Positions 48,170 to 59,544 of a stretch of 64,000 nucleotides of DNA are shown here, piece after piece; positions within the stretch are counted from its first letter, which is position 1, and the number at the start of each line of letters is the position of its first letter. Below the pieces are notes generated by a model. The model saw nothing but the letters and a program-made list of their open reading frames with translations, did no database searches and had not been told where the DNA came from. A program made the translations under genes and the position numbers. The DNA is taken from NCBI GenBank assembly GCA_019671135.1, contig JAHRHY010000002.1, positions 3,177,501-3,241,500 on the forward strand. Direction: 5' to 3'. The DNA is from Linnemannia hyalina. Taxonomy: Eukaryota; Mortierellomycota; Mortierellomycetes; Mortierellales; Mortierellaceae.

Positions 48170-50063
48170 ATGTCATTCGCAGACCTGGAGCGAGGCGAGG
48201 GCGGATTCAGACGCACTGGCGGTAGCGGGCCAAGCCCACTTGGAGGAGGCAATGACAACGGCAACAGCGGCAACAATAATAATAGAAACGGCGGAGGAAG
48301 CAACAACCGATGGAACTCTAGCGGCAACCCAGGTACGCTCCTTGGTCATCTCGTAATAGCGAGCTACGTTAGCAATTGTCAAAGAACGAGAGACAATAGA
48401 GAAAATATTGCTCTCACACACCATTTGGGCGTAGCTTTTTTTCATTTTCTTTTTCGCTCCCTCTTTCCACTCATACACTACGACAATGGCTTTCTGCATT
48501 GCACTCGACCACCATGCACCCCTTTCACTCAAGCCTTACACCTTTAATATCTCAACCGCCTTTCCACAACAGCTAATATCTGGTTTCGACGTTATTTCCA
48601 CCATAGGCGATGCACAGGCGGCGTTCAGTGTAAAGATAAACGAAATCTCTCAGCAGATCTTTAGGATTTCCACCAACGTGTCATCTATACAACGCCTGGT
48701 CGGATTTCTTGGCACAAACAAAGACACGGAGGATGTGCGGAGCAAGCTGTAAGTGGATTTCTTTGTCAGAGATGTACGTCGTCATAGTTCCCTTGAATCG
48801 AAATCTTGTTTTATTTTCTTTTGCTCATTGCTTTTTTTTGCGCCTTTTGTTTACAAGTCGGATGAAGGGGTGACAAACGCCCACAGTCGTCTGACTCTGT
48901 GTTTTTGCTGTTGTGCTTCTTTCGTTCTTTTGTTCCTCTTATTCTTCGTTTGTTGACACATTTCTCGTCAATGTCATATCTTTTCATTGATATGGAGGTG
49001 ATACCACTCGTTGCCCTTTTATATCCCCAGGGCCCTGTTGACATGAACTCACAAAACGTTTTCAAATGCACTGATAGACATGATATAACTGAGCAGACAA
49101 GGCTACAAGTCAAGGAAACCAGCCAGGAGATCAAGGACCTTGCACGACTCGACAATACGCACAGCGTAAGTAACATGACCGTTTCGTTTTTCTTTAGTTC
49201 GAATGTCACGACGTTAATGAGAGCAGAGCAAAATCGCCTATGGTCTCAATTGGAATCAAACAGATGTACTAACGTCTGCTTACCTTTTGGATCTGTAGAA
49301 AAAACTGGAGCACAACAAGCTGTCAAAGGATTTCCAGAAAGTGTTGGTCGAGTTCCAGAAGGTTCAGAGGATATCGGCTGAGAAACAGCGCGAGTTTGTG
49401 GATCGCGCTCGACTCGGCGCTGCTCGCAATGATTACAGGTACGCTGCTTACAATTTTCTTGCAAGGAATGGATGATTAGCACGAGCAGGGTCAGGGTCAC
49501 TGCTTCGTGAACGCGATTCTGACTATGGCAACACTTTATCTCGACTCTGATAGTGATGAAGACGCGAGTGAATCGGGAGACCGACCATTGATTGATGATT
49601 CACAGAGACGAATGCAGCTGCTTGTGGTGGACAATGAACTGGAGTACAACGAGTCGATGATTGTGCAGCGCGAGGAGGAGATCCGGGAGATTGAGTCTGG
49701 TATCACGGAATTGAACGAGATTTTCCGGGATCTGGGCACGATGGTCCACGAACAAGGCAGCATGCTGGGTAAGTTCTTTTTTCTATTTGTCTCGTTCGAG
49801 TGGGGTCAATCGAATGATAGTATCGCCCTTGTGCCATGTATTCACTACTGACTAACAATTTCACCCATTTGTTACACCTTCGTGTTTGCCATTTAGACTC
49901 AATTGAGAACAATGTCACGTCCATTAGTATGAGCACACATGCGGCGGCCGAGGAGCTAACCACAGCAGCGATCCACCAGAGGAACTCGCGTAAAAAGTCA
50001 TGTTACCTGCTCCTGATTATGGCGTTTGTTGCCGGCATTGTCGTCCTCGCAATCCTCAGCTAA
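48170..50063 (+). CDS. PEP12: Pep12/syntaxin-7-type Qa-SNARE
   Basis: t-SNARE of the late endosome/prevacuolar compartment. Six exons: 48170-48332, 48607-48748, 49078-49165, 49299-49438, 49554-49768, 49897-50063; 304 residues. The N-terminus is Gly/Asn-rich. The Habc region contains GDAQAAFSVKINEISQQIFR, DVRSKLHDITEQTRLQVKET and KKLEHNKLSKDFQKVLVEFQ. The SNARE motif (about 200-265: NELEYNESMIVQREEEIREI, LNEIFRDLGTMVHEQGSMLD, zero-layer Gln) and a C-terminal anchor (CYLLLIMAFVAGIVVLAIL) follow. The acceptor of intron 2 was chosen at 49077 because it restores the KLHDITEQTR motif. An upstream CAG at 49030 would hit a stop in the required frame. Confidence 0.92.
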
Positions 50064-50209
50064 AGGTGGACTGACAGAGCTGGCACTGCGAAAATGATTA
50101 TCCAAATTGCATTACGACCACGCGTGGAGAATAAAAAGAAGGGGAAAAAAAATGACTGTCAAAAAAATCAAATACGCCTTGGAATCCTTCCTGCATTTGG
50201 CCTTGCCGA

Positions 50210-50240
<31 letters not shown>

Positions 50241-50412
50241 GCTTCGCATTCATTCCGTTTGGTTTTCGTTTTTCTTACACTCATTCACGACACTTTCGCA
50301 ACTGGCGCCACTCCTTCTTTCTCTCTTCAAACCACTGAGCATTCCTACGTTCTTTCCTCTTTCTCTCATTCCCAACCCATTCTCGCTTCTCGCAACCTCC
50401 ACATTCACAACC
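50064..50412. other. Intergenic, promoter/leader of the Coa4-like gene
   Basis: No gene seen. Contains a 20-base T run near 50220-50240 and a pyrimidine-rich leader. Confidence 0.55.
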
Positions 50413-50751
50413 ATGAGCAACAAAGCGCAGCAGCCTGATCAGTCCACCAACCAAGAGGACCCCAACTGGGCACCCACACCACGCGCCCACGCCCAATACC
50501 AGCGCCGCCCCTCCTCCTCCTCCTCCCCCTCCACCTCCGATTCCTCAGCACCCGGCGAAAAAGAGGAAGAAGAAGAGGAGGAGGAAGAGGAAGACGAGTA
50601 CGAGAAACGGATCGAACGGACAGGATGCGCTGTCGAGAACGAGGCCTTGCAGTTGTGTTATGCCGAGAAGCATGATTGGCGGGCTTGTAAGGATGCTATG
50701 GAGGCGTTTCGGGATTGCTGGAAGCGAAATGGGAATGTCCAAACTGAGTAG
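50413..50751 (+). CDS. COA4: Twin CX9C mitochondrial protein, Coa4/Cmc-type cytochrome c oxidase assembly factor
   Basis: Single exon, 112 residues, ATG 50413 (accATGagc). The N-terminal half is Pro/Ser-rich with a run of ten Glu around residues 51-60. The C-terminal half is a CHCH domain: Cys72-x9-Cys82 and Cys92-x9-Cys102, with surrounding TGCAVENEALQLC and ACKDAMEAFRDCW. The spacing and the YxxxxDWRxCK linker resemble Coa4 (Cmc3), an intermembrane-space factor imported by Mia40 that helps build cytochrome c oxidase. Other twin-CX9C proteins cannot be excluded. Confidence 0.82.
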   Translation: MSNKAQQPDQSTNQEDPNWAPTPRAHAQYQRRPSSSSSPSTSDSSAPGEKEEEEEEEEEEDEYEKRIERTGCAVENEALQLCYAEKHDWRACKDAMEAFRDCWKRNGNVQTE

Positions 50752-50897
50752 TTGAGGCTGGTTTTTTTTTTTTTTTTTTTGTTTCTGGAGGGCGGAGGAA
50801 GAGGAGGATGGGAGGCGAAGGAGTGGTTTTTTTTTCATAAATCATAATGCAACTTGTATTACTTTTTTCCTTGTGAAATGGATGCTTTCTAGCAATG

Positions 50898-50944
<47 letters not shown>

Positions 50945-51175
50945 GAAAGTGGAAACAATCATAAATGGCATATACTTCTTGAAGGATCGTGCGCGTCGCT
51001 AGGTTTTTTTTTCTTTCGAATCCAATAATAATCACGACCACGACGACGTTGAGCAAAACGCGTAGATTATGTATTTGAAAGGAGGAGGGGCATAATTTAT
51101 TTTGTACATGGGTGGGGTTGATAGTTGAATGGATGCGGAAAAGGGGGGGATACTTGATCATAACAAGAAAGAATG
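50752..51175. other. Convergent intergenic region with (TG)n microsatellite
   Basis: Between the Coa4-like (+) and nucleotide-sugar transporter (-) stop codons. Holds a T run (50763-50780) and about 20 TG units (about 50899-50939). No gene seen. Confidence 0.65.
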
Positions 51176-53730
51176 TCACCTCCTGTCGCTAGAAGAGCGA
51201 CGATCCTCAGTCTGCTCATCATGGTCAAGCGTATCCAAAGAGAGGTACTCATGGCGATCGACAACTCGCACCGACGTCATGGGTTGGCTGCCAGCAGCCT
51301 TGGGATCCTTGGTGGAGTCGGGGGAGGACGAGACTGCCAGAGTCGTCGAAGAGGTCGAAGAACTCGCAGAGTCCCGACGCACATCCTCCATTGCCTTGTC
51401 AGAAGAGTCATCTTCTGCTGTTGCGGTCGCCGTTGCCGGCTCGACTGAAGAAGAGGGGGCAACGCGGTAGTAGAGGTGAAGTGCGTAGCAACATCCGAAG
51501 CAACCGACAAAGAACAGAACTGTCAACTGGTCGCTCAAGAAGAGCCACGAGACCAGGGCTGCAAAGAACATTGACATGGACGATGCATAGACTTTGGTGA
51601 TGGATCCCGAGAACTTGATGATCGCCGAGGTGACCAGACCCAAGGACGCGTAGGCGAGCACGATCGTGAAATGCAAGAACGTCATGTCAGAGAAGAATCC
51701 TGCTGGTGGTGGTGGGGGTGCTCCAGGTCCAGGAGCAACAGGGGGTGCGCCGTAAGGCATGGCGGGTGGGGTTAGCATGTAGGTGATTCCGTTGAAGAGG
51801 ATTCCAAACATGTAGAGCTTCATGTTCTGGAGATGGATCGACTCCTTTGCAAACCGCTCCTTCATCACATACTCGGAGAAGACTGAAGCCGCAGCCGAGA
51901 GGGAGCAGAAGAGGACCATCAACAAGAACGCCTGGATCGAGATCGACAATGAGAGACCCTTTTCCAAATCCACCTGCGAGACCGCCGTCGAGAAGAACAA
52001 GACCCCGAGTGAGATCCACTGGATCTTTGTCAAGAGTCGGTGCAAGAAGAGGTAGGAGAACAGTCCTGTGGTAAGGATCTTGAGGTTCGAGAGGACGACA
52101 TATGTGGGTGCGGGCATCAGTTCCAAAAGGATGAAGGAGAGGTTGTTGTTGAAAAAGTAGATGGCGCCCGGGACTGCAAAGAAAAGGATTGGGGGGATGT
52201 TGCACGAGGAGGATGTTGTCGAGGAAGGGGTGGTAGGAGAGACGACATCATCTTCGTAGTCCTCATCGTCGTCATTATCTTGGTTGTCCAAGAGACGCTT
52301 GCCGCGGTGCATTTGTTGCTCTTCATCGTCCTGGAGAGGGTCGGGGTTCTTGCCGGACCTGCAGCAAGTCTTTCCAGACCGACAGCACCTCCGCCTGAAC
52401 ACCGAGGCGAGGCCCACCAACTGTTTCCTCTCAACCGACAAGAGAGTGTATGAAACTATTTGCAAATAAAGATGAAACGTATGTTAGTTATACCCGCGTA
52501 AAGATGTGCAACTGTCTATGCCATTCTACGCAAAGATGAGATAGTGGCCCGTTCTTTTTTCCTTCCTCCACTGTCCATGTTGTAGGACCTCGTCTATTTT
52601 TGCCTAGACTGGAGAAGGTCAAGCCCAGGCAAAGGCTGGGTTCGGCGATTTCTCCTCCGTTAACTGGCTTGGTCGTGTGAGAGAAGGAAAAGCCCATGAC
52701 GAGACAACTTATCCTACTGGCTGTCACTGCCGACGCCGTCAACTGCAGTGCGCGCTTCTTCCACTCCCTTCTCCAGTACCCTGTGTTTTCTCTTCCGTTG
52801 TTCCGCTCGTTTCGTCATATCTCAGACCTCTCCTTCCAGGGCGTAAAAGGTGTATGCGTGAAGGGACAGCCAGCAAAAATGGGTAATAATAGATTGCACA
52901 ATGTTACCAAAACGGTGTGAACTGTCTCTCAATTTTTCAACATCAACTAACAAATCAACAACTAACAAAAAGACGCAACAACAGGCCCTGTCCTGTCCTA
53001 TCGTGTGCCTGCAGGGAGCCTGCCATTGCTGCCGGGAATGACGGTCGTGTGAGCGAGTTGAGTGGCGTGTAAAGAAAGAGTGAACAACAGAGCGAATGGA
53101 TGGGATGGGATGGATAGATGGGATAGGGAGTCCGACGATATTAAAGAAAACTTTGTCGACTGAGCTTCTTTTTTTTTTTTTGGGTTCCTTGTCGCATGCC
53201 ATTTTGCTTGAGAGGTCGTGTGCGTATTTTTCCCGTTCTGGGCTGTAGTACTCTTTTCCATTTACGCCCGCGATTGAATTAAAAAAACGAGAGGAAGGAG
53301 GATTGCGTGGAGCTGGTATGTTGGCGTAACTTTGTGTAATGTTTGTGTGCTCTGTGGAGGTGGGGTTGGGAGAAGAAATAATCAAAGGGTGAGGCCCAAG
53401 GGGAAGAAAGCACCCAACCTTCTGACTGGCAACTGCAACAACCCACACGAGCAAAAAATTGACACCCTCAGCAAATCTCACACGACCAGCAAAAGAATCA
53501 ATTGGATATAATGCAAAGTGGAGACGAAGAAAGTGAAGTAAAAAAGACTTACTGAGAAGCTTGAGAAACTCGGAGAGGAGCAAGAGTTTGGCTGAACTGG
53601 GATGGGGGTCGGGTCGGTTGTTGGAGAGTTTGACGAGGATGGATTCTGAGGATTGGAAGATGCAGAGGAGGAAGCCGAGGACAAACGTCAATCCCATCGA
53701 CTTTATCCAACGATGTAATGCTTGCAACAT
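51176..53730 (-). CDS. SLC35A-type nucleotide-sugar transporter
   Basis: Golgi or ER antiporter carrying a UDP- or CMP-sugar against its nucleoside monophosphate. Two exons on the minus strand, 53730-53553 and 52455-51176, joined in phase 1 to give 485 residues and to restore LLSEFLKLLISYTLLSVERK. Family stretches are present: IFFAVPGAIYFFNNNLSFI-like (read as LFFAVPGAIYFFNNNLSFIL), PAPTYVVLSNLKILTTGLFS, and YLFLHRLLTKIQWISLGVLF with FSTAVSQVD. Also present are SVFSEYVMKER and ASLGLVTSAIIKFSGSITKV. About ten spans are expected. A polar, acidic insert (about 75-125, rich in Asp) and a 100-residue Ser/Thr/Asp-rich tail are extra to the family core, as is a Pro/Gly loop near 310. The intron is long (1097 bp) and most of it is open in the frame of exon 1. 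Confidence 0.88.
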
Positions 53731-55606
53731 CTTTTCTGTCGGTTGCTGTGTTTGAGTGCTTGGTGGTGATAGGAGGGTATAAGAGGCGATAGAAAGAGCG
53801 TCGAGTCGAGTAAGGGTTGAGAGTGAAGAAGAGGCAAGAGAGAGGATTGTCGTTATATGAGGTCGAGGAAGAGTTGTTTTATGAAAGGAAAGATGGAAAA
53901 GGAAAGAGGAAGAAAATAAGAACGAGACTAGTGAAGGATAGTGTATTTGTCGCGTATGAAGATCGCTGTTGAATGATACAAAAGGAACAAAAAAAGGGGG
54001 ATTGACTAACTCGGATATGCAGAAAGAATGGGTTCAAAGGTAGCAGTGGGGTGGTTGCATAAGAGGGAAAAGAGAGAAGAATGTCTCGGACTAAAGTGTT
54101 CTTTCTCGTAGTGGTGGCGTTTCCTTTTCTTTCTTCGTGAGATCAGATCAAGAGACGAGAGTTGAGTGAATGAGTGAATGAGTGAATGAGGAGAAGGCGA
54201 GGAAGAGATGAGGGAGAGGAAGGAAGGTTGAAGGAGAGCGAGAGAGAGAGAGAATGAAGGAGAAGGGTGTATCGATGTGAGTATGGAATTGTCTGTGAGA
54301 GACGGAGGAAGGGAACCCGAGACTGAGCTGGGTCGAGGAGGAGGGAAGGTGGGAGTGGGGGTGGAGAGAGTGAGAGTAGGGACGAGAAGAAGAAAAAAAG
54401 GAAAGTGAACAGAGAGAGAAAGAGAGAGAAAAGAACAGGGTGTGATTCCTTGGAAGTATAGCTATCTAACGCGCAGTTGTCTGGTGCTGTTTCTGAAAAT
54501 CCCTGCCTCCGCCTCGCGGTTTTCTGGCTGCCCTCGCAGAGAGACACACGACCAACAAACACTCAGACACACATAAACAACTTGCGCCCTATCTCTCCCA
54601 TCACGGCGGCTCTCATCTTTATTTCTTGTTTCCTTTTTCTTCTTCTTCATGGCCAACCCTAAACATCTCTACTTGCAATAATTGGGTTGACACATTCCAG
54701 ACGTTCTTTTTTCTATATTCGCTTAAAACCACCATTGTTTACTTTGACCAAGACTTTCTTCTATGCTTGTCTCGCCTTCCTTCCCCCTCTTCCTCACTTG
54801 GACCACCTTTTCCTTCTCTCCTTCCTTTTCATCTCCCACCTTCCCAATCTTCATCCTTTTTCCATGCCTTCGCCCGTTAAAGCCGCGCCTGGAACCGCCG
54901 TTCATTAATTTCATCAATCACTTTTATCATACGCCCAATTTCTGATGGCTCCAATCGTCAAGGGAAACGATCACCTACTACTCTCTTCTTCTTCACCCTC
55001 TCCAACTCACACCCCCCACATCTAAACAACTGCCCGAGGGGAACAAAACGCCATCCCCCCCCCCTTCATTCAGGCGATCGAAAAGTCGACACACGACCAA
55101 AGAGCAAACCCAACCTCACATTTTCTTGTTTTACCACCTCCAGCCAATCAGTGTGCTTCCCAACATTGGTTTGCCCAAAGCTCTCAACCAACAAAAAGGA
55201 AAAAAAAAAAACAGACCAAACCAATTATGTGTCTTCCAGGAACAAACTTTGAGCATATCTTTCATTTCTATTTTTTGTTTATTTTGTTTATTCCTTTTTT
55301 TTTCATCGCCAACTTGTTGCTCATACAGTTCAGTAGTGCTTTGTATGGCGACATGGAACAGTGATTGACTTTTGAATGGCTTGTTTTTTTATTCGAGATG
55401 GACAAAAGAGAAAGGACAAAACATGGCAGCTCAGAGGGCGTAGCTTGGGCCACATGGGCATGCGATTGGAAGGCCGGTGAACAAATAAAATAAAATAAAA
55501 AAAACGTCTAAGCTAATTAATTGCATTGTTCCAGCTTCCTGAAACTATTCGCCTTCCTTCCCTCCCGCATCTCTTCTACATACGCATTGTCGTGTGCCAT
55601 ACATGC
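53731..55606. other. Intergenic 1.9 kb, no gene recognised
   Basis: Spacer between the 5' end of the transporter (-) and the 3' end of the large F-box gene (-). The left 700 bp are purine-rich on the + strand (leader of the minus gene). The right part has C runs and T runs. Short frames are biased in composition and match nothing I recognise. Confidence 0.5.
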
Positions 55607-58600
55607 CTAATCATCCAACTCTGTAAGGTTCTCTTCGGGAACATTATCCTCAGAATCATCATCATGAGAGTCAGAGTCAGTGCTCGAGCCAAAGGCACCA
55701 TGATGCTGTTGTCGTTGGCTGATGGTGCCACTGCCACTGCTAGAGTCAGAGTCATATTCCGAATCAGAGTCAGAGTCCGAGCGGCCTTGTTGCTGTCGTT
55801 GTTCTCGGCGGTTTCTGCGACTGCTACTGTTGGCGACGAAGAACACACCGGTGGTGTTGTAGCCACTGCTGTTGGTGCTGCTGCTGCTACTGCTTGCACC
55901 TCCAATACCACCACCGTTGATCTTCTGTTCACCAGGTCGGCAGCCCATCGGGTACCGAGACTTTAACCGCCTCAGCGGCTGATACGAGACCAAGTCGTAG
56001 TCCTGAATAGCCTTGAACCACTCTCGGAACGCCACTGGGTCCGTCGGTGCCTCTCTCGCCAATGCGACCGATGACAACAGCGAAAGAATCTCATTGACTG
56101 CCTGTGGATTGTATGTTGGCGGTGTCATCGATGTTGCAGTACTGGGTGTTGGTAGTGCTGTGGCGGCGGCGGTGCTAGAAGTGCCAGACGAGCTGACAAC
56201 ACTGGTGATGTACACCCAGTAGAACAGATCGTCCATTGCTCCATCGCGAACCCTTCGTCCCGAAACGCTGGCTCCAAGAAGCACTGTCGTCGGGGCCGTC
56301 TCAAAGTTGAGCGGAGTTGCCACCCTTTCGTTCCGGATTACGTCGTTCCCCGCACCCGTTTCCTCTGCCTGTTCCAAAGACTCGTCGTCGTTGTTGTCTT
56401 GACCCTCCATGATCGCATATAACCGGCTGAGTCGTCCTTCAAGTCGAGCACAATGTCGCACATCCATCATCTGGAGTCGCCGACAAGACGTCGTCAACGC
56501 CAAGACCTCCCTATGTGTCACCCAATCACACCCAACCAGCCACACTCGTCTAAGGTTGAGGCAAGACTGACCCAAAGCCCCGATCCCTTCCATTACAGTA
56601 ACCTGGACGTTGGTCAGCCCTGTCCGAGGACCCGGTTGCAGAGTCGACATGTAATCGCCCGTCTCGAGGTAGAGTGTATCGTCGGCGAGCGCAGTTGAGG
56701 CCAAACAGAGCCATTCGAGGTTGGGACAGTGCCGTGCCATTTGGATCAGCGACGACACTGTAATCATCATGGGCTTCCGGGTCGAGCTGGCATCCTTCTC
56801 AACAACCACCTTGCCTCTGTTCCCGGATCCGCCTCCTTCCGAGGGAGAGGCTATGTTGGCGGTCGATGTCGAGGCCGCGTCCTGAGAGGCGAGCCTTTGT
56901 TCACCCCTAAACCTGTTGGCTGCCAGTTGTCTTGATCGTGCCAAGGCGATCAGCGAAGGACCTGCTGTTGTTGTTGATGATGATGATGCTGCTGCTGCTG
57001 CTGCTGTTGCTGCTGCTGTAGGTGATGTCGTTGCAGTTGAAGATGTTGCTGCGGCTGCTGCAGAGTTTGTCCTCGTTGTTGCAATAGGTCGAATAAGGCA
57101 GCCAAAGTCGGTCGTTGAAGAGAGCCGTAATTCTGACCACTCCAACATCGACGAGGTGTCATTTGACGCCGGATCGAATCCTGCGATGTCGAACCCCGAT
57201 TGGCCTGATTGTCCCAAACGAACATTAGGGGTCTGTTGCGATCCCAGTTGAAACCCTTCGCGCATGGCTGCTAAACTGGGACGTACAGTGAGATTATTAA
57301 GGACGCCCATGTCGCCATCATCGATCTCCGACCCATCGTCGTAGTCGTCTTGGGTAGTAGAGGTCTTTCCTGAAGCGCCCCGTATAGTCGAGCCGACGAC
57401 AGGCTTGGAATGAGAACCCTTTCCTGGTCGAGAACAGACGCTGCACTCTTTCATGGCAACAGGCGGTCCATATGGCCGCCCACAGGAACAAAGACGACTC
57501 GCACCGATAGCTCTGCGAGAAAGATCGATCCCTCGCACATATTCCCCGAGAGTGCGATCCAGTCTGTCCCGTTTCCGTGGTTGCTGCGTCCTTGCTCCGA
57601 AATTCGCCATCCGTTCCGGTGCAAAGAGTATGGGCGGGTGATCACTGACGGGTGTTGATAGACATGTTGGTGTAATGATCGGTGGTCGATATCGCCGGCT
57701 GGTGGGTCGCTCGAGCTCGTCCTCCTTGTTCTTGCATAGAGTCTGGATGAACATGGCCCAGTGGATCGTGTTGGCGAATTCGGGGTATCGGTACAGCTGT
57801 CCCGTCGCACAGAGGTTCCACTCGATGGATACCAATGCTGCACTGCAGAGATCAGATTGATATCCAGCAAGCCACTCAAAGACCTTGATCAACAACTCTG
57901 TGGGCAAGACTGATGGGGTTGGTTTGGTGAATAGCTGCTGCTCCTTCCTGTCGACCCGTTTTCCTGCTCTTGCATCCTCGAGCAACAGTTGGTATGTTGG
58001 CGTTTGGTTATCGTTGTCATCGAATGAGTCCGACAAAGGGGGTTGTTGATAGTCTTGCAAGAGAGGTGGTGGCGGTGAAGACAGGTCCCGGAACTGCCTG
58101 ACAAGCAGGTCTTCCTCTAGTATCGAGACATCCAGAGTGTCGCTCAACGACGCCACATCCACGTCAGCAGAGACTGTCGACGGTGACGACAAGTGTGCAT
58201 CGAGGTCCATTTCATCGACAAGGCTTCCATTTGAACCGGGGGTGTAAGTCGAGGGAGGCGAGATGGTACTGTGCTCTGTGCCTAAATTAAGCGATGAATG
58301 CCAAAAAAAAAAAAGTTTAACCTCCTTTCTTTCAACGATACTATATTATTCACACGCAAACAAGAACAACGATATGGGTCATTAACATAAAAGAGTTGCT
58401 CACTTACTGTTGCTGGTGGTCGACTGGGGAGTTGCACAGTTGGGTGAACTGGATGGAGACGAGCTGGAGTAAGAAGGAAGTGACTGATTGCAAGTAGACG
58501 TCCTGCGTCTACGACCCGAGTCGACAGCAGTCAACCGCAACTGCTTCGTCATCATCCTACGGTATTCCCACGACTGAGCAGTCGAGTCCTGCATAGAGGC

Positions 58601-58864
58601 TTCCTGGTCTCGGTCTGGAGCAGGAATACGGCCTTCGTCGCCGTTGTTATTGTGTCCTTGGTTCGAGATCGACAGAGACTTGCGTTTAGCTCTGAGTGGT
58701 AAGGGTGTAATGTTGTTGTGGTCAGAGTGAGGAGCGGTTGCTGTAGGTTTGAGTGGAGGAAGGACAGAGTTTGTTGTAGCGTTAGGTCTGTGCCTGCTTG
58801 CAGCGTTTGGTCTGTGCTTGGTCTCGGCCGGCTCTTGAGCTGGGTCAATCTCGCGGATGGTCAT
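55607..58864 (-). CDS. Large F-box protein with degenerate LRR region
   Basis: Two exons on the minus strand (58864-58408 and 58281-55607) joined in phase 1, 1043 residues. The first 270 residues are low complexity. The F-box lies at about 280-325 (VLPTELLIKVFEWLAGYQSD, then ALVSIEWNLCATGQLYRYPE). A segment with a paired-Cys group (CSCGRPYGPPVAMKECSVCS, about 395-415) could bind zinc. A Gln/Ala/Ser-rich stretch follows. LRR-like segments appear near 590-700 (SSLIQMARHCPNLEWLCLAS, LGQSCLNLRRVWLVGCDWVT, LTTSCRRLQMMDVRHCARLE). The tail is a Ser/Asp repeat (SDSDSDSEYDSDSSSGSG). By family it would be a substrate receptor of an SCF ubiquitin ligase; the substrate is unknown. Trinucleotide runs (GCT/GTT) near 56960-57060 encode the Ala/Ser/Thr run. 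Confidence 0.85.
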
Positions 58865-59452
58865 TTGTGTTTGTTCTTTATCGAGTGTGCGTCTGTGAGA
58901 AGAAAGGCGAAGTGTGTGTGAGTGGGAGGGGAAGCGAAGAATTGCTCGGTGGTGACTCGGACTCGTCCTGTGCTCGGTGGTGACTCGGGCTCGTCCTGTG
59001 CTTGGTAGGAACTGGTATTATCTGCTGCGGTTGCAAATTGTTGTGTTTGTTGTGTTTGTTGTATTTGTTGTGAGGAAAGAGGAGGGTGAGGGAGAGAGAG
59101 GAGGGAGGGCGGGTGAAGGAGTGGAGGAAGGGAAGGAGGAAGGGGAGGAGGGGAGGAAGGGAGGAAGGAAGGGAAGAAGGAAGGGAGGAAGGAAAGGAAG
59201 GAGGCAATAATGCTTCGCCTGGCAGTGTTCACTTTTTACAAAGAGAGAAAGAAAGACGAAAAGTGACTGCGTTTGGATGAAGTCAGCTTCTTCTCCCTCT
59301 CTCTCTCAGCTCCTCTGCTCTCTTGGTCCGTGTTGAGAGAGTGGCAAGTGTGAGAGACAACACCCACCAGCCAGGAACGCCAAGTCCATTTTTCTCTTGA
59401 GTAGTGTGCCCGCGCCCTTTTCTTTTCTTCCTTTTCCCTTCTCATACCTCCC

Positions 59453-59483
<31 letters not shown>

Positions 59484-59544
59484 CCCTCTTCTTTCTCACT
59501 CCCCCCTCACACTCGCCACCAATCGTTCATACATATCCTCAGCC
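58865..59544. promoter_or_regulatory. Bidirectional promoter between the F-box gene and VPS1
   Basis: 680 bp between divergent starts. On the + strand there is a purine-rich zone of GGAAGGA-type repeats (about 59080-59205), then a pyrimidine-rich zone with a (CT)13 run (about 59456-59482). Each start codon is thus preceded by a pyrimidine-rich leader in its own direction. No distinct operator recognised. Confidence 0.6.

Noticed and set aside
49021..49077. CAG at 49030 as the acceptor of PEP12 intron 2
   Set aside because: It gives an in-frame stop within a few codons; the TAG at 49075-49077 restores the conserved helix.
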